Translations under genes and position numbers: made by a program
The notes under the pieces: model-generated
The model's database searches: none
What the model was told of the DNA's origin: nothing
The model's input: only the letters and a program-made list of their open reading frames with translations
Origin: Parvularculaceae bacterium
GTDB taxonomy: Bacteria; Pseudomonadota; Alphaproteobacteria; Caulobacterales; Parvularculaceae
DNA length: 35,418 nucleotides
Direction: 5' to 3'
Assembly (NCBI GenBank): GCA_013389105.1
Contig: JACADZ010000060.1
Span: 1-35,418 of the forward strand
Part shown: positions 17,054 through 25,511 of the stretch, piece after piece
Numbering within the stretch: position 1 is the first letter of the stretch
Layout: every line of letters starts with the position of its first letter

Positions 17054-18265
17054 TCATCCAGCCGCCAGGGCATTGAGACGCAGAATGGGCAGCATGATGG
17101 CGACGACTATCAGCATGACGACTCCGCCCATGGCGATAATGATCGCCGGCTCAAGAAGGCGCAAGGCGACGGCGGAGGCCGTATCGAACTCCTCTTCAAG
17201 CTGCTCCGCCGCCTTGTCGAGTAGTTTTGGGACCGCGCCGGCCTTTTCGCCGGCCGCGACCATATGCGTCATCATCGGCGGCAACACGCCGGCGCGGTTC
17301 AGGGCCCCGGCGATGGACGAGCCCTCCCGCACCATCACGATCGCGCCGTCGAGCCGCTCCCGCATGAAGTCGTTCGCGATCGTCCGCTGGGCCCCGATCA
17401 AGCTGTCGAGCAGAGGAGCGCCGCCCGAGAAAAGCGTCGAGAGGGTGCGCGCAAAGCGCGCGCCGTCGAGGCCGCGCAGAAGCTTCCCGAGGACGGGAAG
17501 CGTCAGCACCGCGCGGTCGAACGCGCGCTTGAAGGCGGGGGTGCGCATCGCCTGCCAGAATCCGACGACCGCGAGCGCCAGCGCCGCGACCAGATAGAGC
17601 CCGTAGGCGCCGATAAACTGCGAGACGCCGACGACGAGGCGGGTCACTAGCGGAAGTTCTGCGTCGAAGGTCTGAAACTGCTCGACGATTTTGGGGACAA
17701 CTTGCGTCATCAGCACGGTGACGACGGCCCCGGCGACCAGGGCGAGCGCGAGCGGATAGATGAGCGCGGCCACAGCCTTGTTTTTCATGGCGCGGTTTTT
17801 CTCGAGCATGGTCGCCAGCCGCTCGAGCACGCCCGACAGATCGCCGGACGCCTCGCCCGCCGCGACCACGGCGCGATAGACCGGTGGAAACGACTTCGGA
17901 TCCTCGCCAAGCGCATCGGCGAGTCGCCAGCCCTCGACGACGCGCTCACGGACGGCGAGCAGGCGCTGGCGCGCTCCGGCTCGCGGCGCCTGAAGCGCCA
18001 CGGCGTTCAGGGCCTCTTCCAGCGGCGTCGCAGCCCCGACCAGCACGGCGAGCTGCCGTGTCATCGGCACGAGATCGCCAGCCGGGATGCGGGCTTCGCT
18101 GCGGCCCGCGAAGCCCCGCCGCTTCTCGCGCGGCGTTGCGATGCGCAGCGGCGTCAGATTTAGGCGGCGAAGTTCTGACCGCGCCTGCCGGGCGGAATCT
18201 GCGTTGACGACGCCGCGTTTGGCGCGGCCGCCGGCATCCAGCGCCTCATACTCAAACGCCGGCAT
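17054..18265 (-). CDS. gspF: Type II secretion inner-membrane platform protein GspF
   Basis: A 403-residue polytopic protein at the centre of the assembly platform. The start at 18265 gives the standard N-terminus MPAFEYEALDAGGR. Two homologous GspF cytoplasmic domains are visible (about 65-165 and 268-370), each with an AGE element (VAAGEASGDL, VAAGEKAGAV). Membrane segments lie at about 168-190, 216-236 and 372-394. It overlaps the gspE stop by 14 nt. Confidence 0.96.
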   Translation of the reverse strand: MPAFEYEALDAGGRAKRGVVNADSARQARSELRRLNLTPLRIATPREKRRGFAGRSEARIPAGDLVPMTRQLAVLVGAATPLEEALNAVALQAPRAGARQRLLAVRERVVEGWRLADALGEDPKSFPPVYRAVVAAGEASGDLSGVLERLATMLEKNRAMKNKAVAALIYPLALALVAGAVVTVLMTQVVPKIVEQFQTFDAELPLVTRLVVGVSQFIGAYGLYLVAALALAVVGFWQAMRTPAFKRAFDRAVLTLPVLGKLLRGLDGARFARTLSTLFSGGAPLLDSLIGAQRTIANDFMRERLDGAIVMVREGSSIAGALNRAGVLPPMMTHMVAAGEKAGAVPKLLDKAAEQLEEEFDTASAVALRLLEPAIIIAMGGVVMLIVVAIMLPILRLNALAAG

Positions 18266-19754
18266 CTTCCTCCTCCTGACGCACGACGCGCAAGACCTCG
18301 TCCAGGGAGGTTGTTCCTGCAAGAACATGTCGGAAGCCGCATTGCGCCAGGGTCTCGCCGCGCCGGAACGCGTGGGCGGCGAGTTCCTGCTCGCCGGCGT
18401 TGTCATGGATGAGGCGCCGCAGCGTCTCGTCGCTCACGACCAGTTCATAGACGCCGACCCGGCCTTCGAATCCGGTCTGACTGCAGCGCCCGCATCCGAC
18501 CGGCGCATGGATGACGACGTCGGCGTCCGGGGAGACGCCCATCAGCAAGCGCTCCGCGGCGTCCGGCCTATAGGGCCGCCGGCAGGTCGGGCAAAGGCGG
18601 CGCACCAGGCGCTGCGCCAGGACGGCGGCGATGGTCGACGAAAGGAGGAACGGTTCGGCGCCCATGTCGCGCAGGCGCGTCACCGCGCCGACGGCCGAAT
18701 TGGTGTGCACCGTCGACAACACCAGGTGACCGGTCAGCGACGCCTGGATGGCGATCTCCGCCGTCTCGACATCGCGGATCTCGCCGACCATCACGATATC
18801 CGGGTCCTGGCGCAGAATGGCGCGAAGGCCGGCGGCGAAGGTGAGACCGACTTTCGGATTGATTTGGGTCTGGCCGATGCCGTCGATGGCGTATTCGACC
18901 GGATCCTCGACCGTCAGAATATTGCGGCTGGGGTCGTTGAGGAGCGTGAGCGCAGCGTACAGGGTCGTCGTCTTGCCCGAACCCGTCGGGCCGGTGACAA
19001 GAATGACGCCGTTCGGTCGTTGCAGCGCCTGCTTGAAACGCTCCTTGACCTCCGACGGCATGCCGAGAGCGTCGAGATCGAGCCGCGCCGCTTCCTTGTC
19101 TAGAATGCGCATGACCACGCGCTCGCCGAAACGCGCGGGCAGCGTCGACACGCGGACATCGACGGTCTTGCCGCCGAGCGCGATCGAGATGCGGCCGTCC
19201 TGGGGCAGCCGCTTTTCCGCGATATCGAGGCGAGCCATCACTTTCACGCGGCTCACGATCACCGGAATTATCCGCGACGGGAGCGACAGCACTTCGCGTA
19301 AAACGCCGTCGATCCGTAACCGGACGGATAGCGCCCGTTCATAGGGCTCGATATGAATGTCCGAGGCGCGGGTTTTCACGGCCTCCGCGATGAGGGCGTT
19401 GATGAGGCGGATGACGGGCGCGTCGTCCTGCGAGTCGAGGAGGTCGGCGGTCTTGGGCAGACCCTCGGCGAGCAAAGCAAGATCGCCCGCGTCCCCTTCA
19501 AGCTTGAAATCGCCGGCCCTGATGCCGTCGACGGCGTAAATCTCCGAAAGTCGCCGCTCAAACGCCTCGGGCGGCATCTCATCGATGACGATCGGGCCGT
19601 CGACCACGCGCCGCGCCTCGATTACGGCCCACGGGTCCGGCCTGCCGCGCGCGCCGACCACGACCGGACGCGCCGCCGAGTCGAGAATGATCAGCCCGCG
19701 CTCCTTGGCGAAGGCGTAGACCAGCTTGATCGGCGCGGCAGGCGTCTCACTCAT
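18252..19754 (-). CDS. gspE: Type II secretion ATPase GspE
   Basis: A 500-residue cytoplasmic hexameric ATPase that powers pseudopilus assembly. Visible elements: N-terminal GspL-binding domain; ASDIHIEPYE (130-139); Walker A GPTGSGKTTTLYA with Lys261; the Asp box TVEDPVEY (281-288); Walker B DPDIVMVGEIRD (317-328); the His box STVHTNSA (347-354). A zinc-binding tetracysteine insert is present, Cys388-PT-Cys391 and Cys421-GR-Cys424. The start at 19754 overlaps gspD by 8 nt; an ATG 9 codons upstream adds only Arg/Met-rich residues. Confidence 0.97.
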   Translation of the reverse strand: MSETPAAPIKLVYAFAKERGLIILDSAARPVVVGARGRPDPWAVIEARRVVDGPIVIDEMPPEAFERRLSEIYAVDGIRAGDFKLEGDAGDLALLAEGLPKTADLLDSQDDAPVIRLINALIAEAVKTRASDIHIEPYERALSVRLRIDGVLREVLSLPSRIIPVIVSRVKVMARLDIAEKRLPQDGRISIALGGKTVDVRVSTLPARFGERVVMRILDKEAARLDLDALGMPSEVKERFKQALQRPNGVILVTGPTGSGKTTTLYAALTLLNDPSRNILTVEDPVEYAIDGIGQTQINPKVGLTFAAGLRAILRQDPDIVMVGEIRDVETAEIAIQASLTGHLVLSTVHTNSAVGAVTRLRDMGAEPFLLSSTIAAVLAQRLVRRLCPTCRRPYRPDAAERLLMGVSPDADVVIHAPVGCGRCSQTGFEGRVGVYELVVSDETLRRLIHDNAGEQELAAHAFRRGETLAQCGFRHVLAGTTSLDEVLRVVRQEEEDAGV

Positions 19755-21777
19755 TCTCGTTCGCATCCGGGCCCGCCGCATCCGGCGGCGGCGCGAGTCC
19801 GGTCGCCTCCTCGATCAGCCTGTCGAGCGCGGAGTCTGGCCGGCCGGTCTGAAGCAGCTCCTGGCCCCTCACATAGTCCAGCTTGCGCGAGGTGGCCCGC
19901 GCCGCGGACTCTTTGTCGCGAAGAATCGTCGGGCGGATGAAGACCATGAGATTGCGCCGGCTTTTCTGTTTGGCGCGCGTCTTGAAAAGACTGCCCGCCA
20001 CTGGAAGATCGCCGACGACAGGCACCTTGTCCTCGCGGGTCGATCGCGTTTCGTCGATGAGGCCGCCGAGGACATGTATCGCGCCGTCATCGACTACCGT
20101 GCTTGTCGTAATTTCGCGCTTGTTGGTGATGAGGTCGGTCGAGTCTGAAATGACGGGTCCGTCGATCGAAGAAGACTCTTGCCGGATTTTGAGGGTCACC
20201 GTCCCGCCTTCATTGATCTGCGGCGTTACTTCAAGAATGGTGCCGACCTGCTCCCGGCTCACCGTCCGAAAGGCGTTCTGGAAATTGTCGCCGACCGCCT
20301 CGCCGGTCGTGATAGGTATCTCCTGACCGACGCTGAGTTTCGCCTCTTCATTGTCGAGAGTGACCACGGAGGGGGTCGACAGCACGTTCGAGGTGTCGTC
20401 TTCCTTGATGGCCGTCAGCATGGCCCCGAAGATCGTGCCGTCCTTGGTCGATCCGCCAAGTCCAAGGCCGAAGCCGCTGACGCCGAGCAGCGAGCGGAGC
20501 GCCGCGTCGCGCAGCAGCTTCTTGCCGTCGGTAGTGTCGGCGCCGTCCAGGATCTGCTCGCCGATCGCACTGAAGATCTCGGGCGGAGCGCCCGGAAAAT
20601 CCGTGCCCGAAAAAGGAATCCGCTTCCCTTCAGTGTTGCCGATAAAATACTGGACGCCAAGCTCCTGCGCTGTCGTATCGGAGATCTCGACGATGATGGC
20701 CTCGATCAGGACCTGCGCGCGCCGCTTGTCGAGCTGTCCGATGACCTCGCGCAAGGTGTTCTGGATATCGGCGTCGCCGCTGATGATGATCGAATTCGTC
20801 TGCTTGTGAAAGCTGATCACGGCGCGCTGGCGCCCGCCGCTCGGCGGAACGATGACATTGGCGCCGGCGGCCGCCGCGGCCTCCGCCGAGCCGGAGGCGC
20901 CCGCCTGCTGGGCCCCGGCGAGTTCGCGCAGGAGCGGGGCCAAATCCTCGGCGTCAGCATGGTTGAGCGGAATGACCGAGAGATCGGCCTGCTCTTCGCC
21001 ATAGCGGTCGAGTTCTGAGACGACGGCGGAGAGGCGGTTGATCATCGACGGCTCGGCGCGGATGAGAATCGAGTTGCTCGCCTCCATCGGCACGATGCTG
21101 ACCGGCGAAGGTGCCTGCCCGCCTTCCTCCTGGATCTGACGGGCCAAGCTCGACACCACCCGGGCGACTTCGGTCGCGCTCGCATTGTCCAGCGGTATCG
21201 TTCTGTAGACGGTCGGATCTCGGTCGATCTCCGCGATCACCTGTTTCAGACGCGTGACATTCTCCGCGGTGTCCACAAGAATGATCGAGTTCCCGCCGCG
21301 CACGGCCGCCGCGACGCCATTCTGGCCAATGATCTGGGAGAGGTTGGCGGCGGCCTCGCGGGCGTCGACATAGCGCAGCCGCACGATCTCCGTGACCGGA
21401 TCGCCGATCCGCCCCGGGCCGACCGGTCCGCCCGAGCGCTGGGCGTCCTGCAGCCCGACGATCTTGTATTTCTTGCCGCCGACCGGGGTCGCGACGAAAC
21501 CGTTGACGCGCAGCGCCGCCTGAAACAGCTCCCAGGCTTCGTCGGCGCAGATGCCGCCGTTAGGCGGCGATTTGATCGTAACCTGGCCCTGCACCCGCGA
21601 GTCGAGGATGAACGTGCGGCCCGTCCGCACCGCGATTTCATCGACGACAGCGCGTAGGTCGACGCCGTCATAGTTGAGCTCGGCGCCGCAGATCTCACGA
21701 CCCTCCTGCGCCGTGACGGAGGAGGTCGCGGCGGCCGCGACCGCAACGCAGGCGATAAGGCGATTGAAGAACCTCAT
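19747..21777 (-). CDS. gspD: Type II secretion outer-membrane secretin GspD
   Basis: A 676-residue secretin forming the outer-membrane channel. A Sec signal (MRFFNRLIACVAVAAAATSSVTA) precedes the N0 domain (LNYDGVDLRAVVDEIAVRTG) and three N-type repeats (TEIVRLRYVDAREAA, YRTIPLDNASATEVA, LSVIPLNHADAEDLA). The secretin core includes RAQVLIEAIIVEISD, NVLSTPSVVTLDNEEA and VPVVGDLPVAGSLFK. The acidic C-terminal tail after the core (SALDRLIEEATGLAPPPDAA) could be a pilotin-binding S-domain. An ATG four codons earlier (21789) is possible, but its G-run is too close to serve as a ribosome-binding site. It starts 17 nt after gspC. Confidence 0.97.
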   Translation of the reverse strand: MRFFNRLIACVAVAAAATSSVTAQEGREICGAELNYDGVDLRAVVDEIAVRTGRTFILDSRVQGQVTIKSPPNGGICADEAWELFQAALRVNGFVATPVGGKKYKIVGLQDAQRSGGPVGPGRIGDPVTEIVRLRYVDAREAAANLSQIIGQNGVAAAVRGGNSIILVDTAENVTRLKQVIAEIDRDPTVYRTIPLDNASATEVARVVSSLARQIQEEGGQAPSPVSIVPMEASNSILIRAEPSMINRLSAVVSELDRYGEEQADLSVIPLNHADAEDLAPLLRELAGAQQAGASGSAEAAAAAGANVIVPPSGGRQRAVISFHKQTNSIIISGDADIQNTLREVIGQLDKRRAQVLIEAIIVEISDTTAQELGVQYFIGNTEGKRIPFSGTDFPGAPPEIFSAIGEQILDGADTTDGKKLLRDAALRSLLGVSGFGLGLGGSTKDGTIFGAMLTAIKEDDTSNVLSTPSVVTLDNEEAKLSVGQEIPITTGEAVGDNFQNAFRTVSREQVGTILEVTPQINEGGTVTLKIRQESSSIDGPVISDSTDLITNKREITTSTVVDDGAIHVLGGLIDETRSTREDKVPVVGDLPVAGSLFKTRAKQKSRRNLMVFIRPTILRDKESAARATSRKLDYVRGQELLQTGRPDSALDRLIEEATGLAPPPDAAGPDANENE

Positions 21778-21794
21778 TCGACCCAACATCCCCG

Positions 21795-22694
21795 TTAATC
21801 CGCTCTCGAGGCGGCGATCCCCAACAGGTCCGCGACCGGGACGTCGAGCGGAAACTCCACGCCGTCGCGCTTGACCGACAGCGTCACGAGGTCCGCGTTC
21901 GCCCGAGAGGCGATGGCCTGCATCGCCGCCGCCGCATCACCGACCGGGGCGCCGTTGACAGACACTAGGATATCGCCCGGCCGAAGGCCAAGCTCTTCAA
22001 AGGCCTTCGCTTCGCCGCCCGGAAACAGGCGGAGCTCGAGAACGCCGTCGCCTCGATCGACCGGCTGAAGCGTCGCCGCCATCAAGCCCGCGCCCCCAAC
22101 GGGGGAATGCACCGCAGGCTGAGCGGTTTGGGCGCCGGCGCGGATTTTGGGGAGATAGAGCGCCTCGCGCACACCGCTCCGCGAAATAATCGCGCGGTCG
22201 GCGTAAACTTCCTCGAGTTTCGCCCCGCAGCAGATGTCGTCGCCGATACGAAAAACCTTCTGAGGCGCCCCGGCGACAAGAATGATCGCCGTGCCGCGGC
22301 CAGCCCCGTCGGCCCATGTGCCTTGAAGCTTGAGGTCAAGCGAGGTCTCGATCGCGGCAAGCGCCACGTCGCCCGGCGCCGGCGCGTCCGCAACACGCGG
22401 CTTGAATGGATGCCGAGCGGCCACTTCCGCACGCGGGCGCGCATCAAGGACCGGGGGCGACTGAGCGATCGGGAGCGGCGCAAGCATCGCCCAGAACGCC
22501 CTCGCGGCGACGAGAGCGATCGCAAGCGTGAGCCCGATCTCGACCAGCGTGATCAGCGCCCGCGGCCCGCTGCCGACCTCGATCGCGACGGCCGGACGGC
22601 TACGGCCTGGCCGTCGAAACGTCAGCGCTTGCATCGCAAGGCTGGCGAACCCGTTCGCGGCCGGTCGATCCTGATCCTGTCCCAAAACGGCCAC
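21795..22694 (-). CDS. gspC: Type II secretion system protein C
   Basis: A 299-residue bitopic inner-membrane protein that contacts the secretin. The N-terminal cytoplasmic part (about 1-46) is followed by one membrane helix (about 47-70), an HR domain (LKLQGTWADGAGRGTAIILV, KVFRIGDDI, EEVYADRAII) and a C-terminal PDZ domain (GLRPGDILVSVNGAPVGDA). The proposed start is GTG at 22694 with a GGGGG tract 10 nt upstream. An ATG at 22634 would remove 20 residues and has no ribosome-binding site. First gene of the operon. Confidence 0.92.
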   Translation of the reverse strand: MAVLGQDQDRPAANGFASLAMQALTFRRPGRSRPAVAIEVGSGPRALITLVEIGLTLAIALVAARAFWAMLAPLPIAQSPPVLDARPRAEVAARHPFKPRVADAPAPGDVALAAIETSLDLKLQGTWADGAGRGTAIILVAGAPQKVFRIGDDICCGAKLEEVYADRAIISRSGVREALYLPKIRAGAQTAQPAVHSPVGGAGLMAATLQPVDRGDGVLELRLFPGGEAKAFEELGLRPGDILVSVNGAPVGDAAAAMQAIASRANADLVTLSVKRDGVEFPLDVPVADLLGIAASRAD

Positions 22695-22888
22695 CGTCGG
22701 TTTGCCCCCATCGCGTCTGCAGCATCACCCTGCAACCGCCAGACCTACCAAAGGACGAGCCGGGCGCACATCAATAATCAACGGAATTCCGCGCGTTAAC
22801 TGTCGGGACCATGCGTCGGGTCGCGGGCGCGGGCGCTGCGGCCGCAACCCGCTTGACGCAAAGTCCGGCTTCGCCGAAGGCCCCCTGG
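22695..22888. promoter_or_regulatory. Divergent intergenic region, gspC / gspO
   Basis: About 194 bp between the minus-strand gsp operon and plus-strand gspO. It must hold the main operon promoter and probably that of gspO. An AT-richer patch (22769-22801, including AATAATCAACGGAATTCC) lies in the middle and is the most likely promoter zone. I cannot identify clear -35/-10 boxes or an operator. Confidence 0.4.
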
Positions 22889-23686
22889 ATGACTCTGATC
22901 CCCTACGTCGCGGCGGGACTTCTCGGCCTCATTCTTGGCAGTTTTGTGAATGTGGTCATCTACCGCGGCCCCGCCCTTTGGGGGCTCGTCGGCGCGGACC
23001 GCGGCGCGCGCGGCACGCTCTGGGGTCCGAGGTCCAAGTGCCCGACGTGCGGGGACACAATCGCCGCGCGCGATCTGATCCCGATCCTCAGCTACGTTGC
23101 GCTCGGCGGCAAATGCCGGTCCTGCGCCGCCGCCATTCCGGTCCGCTATCCGCTGATCGAGGCGTTCGGCGCCGCAACCGTCGTTCTTGCGGCGCTGGTC
23201 TTCGGCTTCACCCTTGCCGGCGCCCTCGCGGCGTTGTTCTTCCTCGCCTTGCTGGCGCTTGCCGGCATCGACTGGGAGACTGGCTACCTGCCCGAAGCGA
23301 TCACGCTGCCGCTCATCGGCGCGGGCCTCGCCGCCAATCTGTTCGATCTTTATACGGATAAAGTATGGGCGCTCATCGGCGCCGCCGCCGGCTATGGCGG
23401 CTTTTTCCTCATCGCGACCGCTTATCGGCGGCTGCGCGGCCGCGACGGGCTGGGACTCGGCGATGCGGCGCTGTTTGCCGCCATCGGCGCATGGGGCGGC
23501 TGGCCGGTCCTCGCGCCGGCGGCGTTTCTCGGCGCCCTTTTTGCGCTCCTGGCCTTGTCGGCCCGCTCGGCTCTGAGCGGAAAACCGATCGATCCCCTGG
23601 AGGCGACCCCGTTCGGGCCTGCGCTTTGCGCCGGAGGCGCCCTTGCCTTTATCGCATCGAGAACAAGCCTGCCCTGGTTCGCCTGA
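22889..23686 (+). CDS. gspO: Prepilin peptidase / N-methyltransferase (GspO)
   Basis: A 265-residue polytopic A24 aspartic peptidase that cleaves and N-methylates the GspG-K pseudopilins encoded opposite. The N-terminal LGSFVNVVIYR motif is diagnostic. The zinc-binding methylase domain has Cys51-PT-Cys54 and Cys76-RS-Cys79. Catalytic aspartates are Asp128 (GIDWETGYLPEAIT) and Asp192 (GLGLGDAALFAAIGAW); the usual GDxKL reads GDAAL. The start at 22889 begins MTLIPYVAAGLLG; an in-frame ATG at 22811 adds 26 residues without family support. Confidence 0.95.
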   Translation: MTLIPYVAAGLLGLILGSFVNVVIYRGPALWGLVGADRGARGTLWGPRSKCPTCGDTIAARDLIPILSYVALGGKCRSCAAAIPVRYPLIEAFGAATVVLAALVFGFTLAGALAALFFLALLALAGIDWETGYLPEAITLPLIGAGLAANLFDLYTDKVWALIGAAAGYGGFFLIATAYRRLRGRDGLGLGDAALFAAIGAWGGWPVLAPAAFLGALFALLALSARSALSGKPIDPLEATPFGPALCAGGALAFIASRTSLPWFA

Positions 23687-23727
23687 AATCGGCGGCCTGG
23701 TCGGCTTGAAGCAGCAGAGAGTTGTTC

Positions 23728-24153
23728 ATGATCCCAGCGCCGATCGCACAGGCACCGCCGCAAATCATCGTTCACCTAAGCGCCGCCCTGCTGGCGACCT
23801 TGGTCGGCGGAATCATCCTGCTCAATCGCAAGGGTACGACCTTTCATCGCACGCTCGGGTGGACCTACGTCGTCCTGATGACGATCACCGCCGTATCCGC
23901 GATCTTCATCCGCAGAACGCAAGGCATTCCTAATTTAGCGGGCTTCACGCCGATTCACCTGTTCATCGTGCTGACGGCCGTCAGCCTCCCGCGTGCGCTC
24001 ATGAGGATCCGGCGCGGCGACGTCCGCGCTCATGCATCTTCGATGATCTGGCTATATGTCGGCGCGCTCATCATCGCAGGCGCGTTGGCGTTCATGCCGG
24101 GACGGCTCCTCAATCAGGCGCTATCCGGCGATGCCTTGCTCACCGACCCTTGA
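23728..24153 (+). CDS. DUF2306 family membrane protein
   Basis: A 141-residue protein with four hydrophobic segments (about 12-30, 44-62, 74-90 and 105-125). The pattern H-L-x-A-A-L, GTTFHRTLGWTYV and later IRRGDVRAHASSM matches the DUF2306 (YoaI-like) family with His residues near membrane faces. Function is unknown; the conserved histidines could bind heme or metal (inference). The ATG at 23728 has an AGAGAG ribosome-binding site, 41 nt after gspO. Its 3' end overlaps the convergent enoyl-CoA hydratase gene by 14 nt. Confidence 0.8.
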   Translation: MIPAPIAQAPPQIIVHLSAALLATLVGGIILLNRKGTTFHRTLGWTYVVLMTITAVSAIFIRRTQGIPNLAGFTPIHLFIVLTAVSLPRALMRIRRGDVRAHASSMIWLYVGALIIAGALAFMPGRLLNQALSGDALLTDP

Positions 24154-24910
24154 ACGCCGGCTTGCGCTTCTGGAATAAAGCGATGACTCCCTCGCGACAA
24201 TCCTCGCTCTTCAGCGCCTCGCGCTGGAGCATCGCCTCAAAGGCGATGGCGTCCCTCAGGGCGCCGTGCTGCGCCTTTCGCATGGCTCGCTTGGTAAACG
24301 CCATCGCGAGCGGCGCGCGTTCGACAATTGTCTCGGCCCAGGACAATGCGTTCGAAAGACAGGTCGCGGTCGGCGATATGCGATTGACCAATCCCCAATC
24401 AAGCGCGCGCCTCGGATCCAGCTTCTCCGCTTCGATGGCGAGCTGGTAGGCGCGCGCATAGCCGATCTCCTGAGTCAGGATCAGCGTGAGCCCGCCGTCA
24501 GGCAACAGCCCGATATTTGCAAAGGCGCTCATGAGATAGGCGTCCTCGGCCATAACCCGAAGATCGCAGCACAGCGCGACCGACATGCCGATGCCGGCGG
24601 CGGGGCCGTTGATCGCTGCGACAATCGGTTTCGGCATGGACTGCATGACGCCGAGGAAGCCGCCATACTCCGCATTGAGAACGTCCTCGACATTGACCGG
24701 CTCGTCTACCGCCGTGATGTCGGCGCCAGCGCAAAAGGCGCGACCGGCGCCCGTCAGCACGACCGCGCGAACGGCGTCGTCCGCCGACGCCCGCTTCATC
24801 GCGGCGAGAAGCGCGTGGCGCATGTCGCCATTGAAGGCGTTCAGCTTGTCGGGGCGATTGAGGGTGATGAGCGCGACATGCGCGCTCTTCATGTCGTAGG
24901 TGACGGTCAT
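24140..24910 (-). CDS. Enoyl-CoA hydratase/isomerase family protein
   Basis: A 256-residue crotonase-fold protein. The oxyanion-hole segments are AFCAGADI (58-65) and INGPAAGIGMSVAL (100-113). At the two catalytic-Glu positions of classical enoyl-CoA hydratase it has Ala (SAFANIG) and Asp138 (LLPDGG). A single acid in LxPDGG is typical of PaaG-like isomerases, so an isomerase role is more likely than hydration (inference from family knowledge). The start at 24910 is supported by an ATGA overlap with the upstream membrane-protein gene. The in-frame extension to 25393 is not coding-like. Confidence 0.9.
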   Translation of the reverse strand: MTVTYDMKSAHVALITLNRPDKLNAFNGDMRHALLAAMKRASADDAVRAVVLTGAGRAFCAGADITAVDEPVNVEDVLNAEYGGFLGVMQSMPKPIVAAINGPAAGIGMSVALCCDLRVMAEDAYLMSAFANIGLLPDGGLTLILTQEIGYARAYQLAIEAEKLDPRRALDWGLVNRISPTATCLSNALSWAETIVERAPLAMAFTKRAMRKAQHGALRDAIAFEAMLQREALKSEDCREGVIALFQKRKPAFKGR

Positions 24911-25332
24911 TGCGGTTCTGGTCCTTGCCGGCTGCCTGCGCGCGAGTCTGGCGAACCGGGCGTCATGTCGGAAGGGCCTTGCGCAGCAACGCGGCGTCGC
25001 CGTCGCCAGAAGCGGGCCGCGAGATACGCCCCGGCCGCGCCGACCAGCGGGGCGGTGACGACGCCCGGGAAGTAACCCGCCACGGCGACGGCGACCGCGG
25101 GATGCGCGACGGCATTCATCCCGCCGGCGATGGCGAGAGCCAATAAAGCGGCGCGCGCCGCATAGAAGCGCGGGCCGGCGAGCGCGGCGAAGACGAAAAC
25201 CGCCAGGCAGGTCGCGTTGAATCCGACAAAAATCCGCTCGGGCCACGGGGCGAGGCCGAAGAGCGCGGGGAACCTTAAATGAAAGCCCGTAGCGTATTCT
25301 TCGGCAGGCCCTACGCGAGGATGGCGCACCAT
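24907..25332 (-). CDS. HXXEE-like membrane protein, 5'-truncated frame
   Basis: The intact frame gives 141 residues from an ATG at 25332. It contains AEEYATGFHLRFP, a membrane helix (FNATCLAVFVFAALAG), another (ARAALLALAIAGGMNAV) and AVAGYFPGVVTAPLVGA, followed by an Arg-rich cytoplasmic tail. The N-x-x-x-H and Y-x-PG-x-VTA elements resemble the HXXEE family of small membrane proteins. In that family a membrane helix and a His precede the EE pair; here the helix sits in another frame just upstream (see next entry) and the His is not in the right place. Probably a damaged gene, or a sequencing indel. It overlaps the hydratase start by 4 nt. Confidence 0.6.
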   Translation of the reverse strand: MVRHPRVGPAEEYATGFHLRFPALFGLAPWPERIFVGFNATCLAVFVFAALAGPRFYAARAALLALAIAGGMNAVAHPAVAVAVAGYFPGVVTAPLVGAAGAYLAARFWRRRRRVAAQGPSDMTPGSPDSRAGSRQGPEPQ

Positions 25333-25424
25333 GAGGCAGCCCCGAGCGGCGCCGCCGGGGGCGCGCGCAGCGCCGCCACGAGCGCCGCGACAAGCACGGC
25401 GTCGAGTCCGATCGTCCCGATCAA
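25311..25424 (-). pseudogene. Out-of-frame N-terminal part of the HXXEE-like gene
   Basis: A different frame encodes LIGTIGLDAVLVAALVAAL, a good membrane helix, then APLGAASWCAILA and a TAG stop at 25311-25313. It stops exactly where the family would continue with H-x-x-E-E-Y, and the next frame over supplies AEEYATGF. Skipping 2 nt near 25312 would join them. A TTG at 25424 is a possible original start. This supports one ancestral gene (24907-25424) broken by a frameshift. Confidence 0.5.
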
Positions 25425-25511
25425 TATGCTGCGGAGCTGTTCCGACGCGGCGGCCGTTCGAGTATGAGGCACGGAGCACCAAGACGCCAGCGCCAACCGA
25501 CGGAGACAGAC

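Noticed and set aside
20179..21018. 279-codon plus-strand frame opposite gspD
   Set aside because: Antisense to the secretin core with Arg/Asp-rich low-information sequence.
22694..23686. Possibility that the region is a type IV pilus or Tad system
   Set aside because: The full C-N gene order, GspC PDZ domain, GspL/GspM and GspK make type II secretion the clear match; no pilT, pilQ or tad genes are present.
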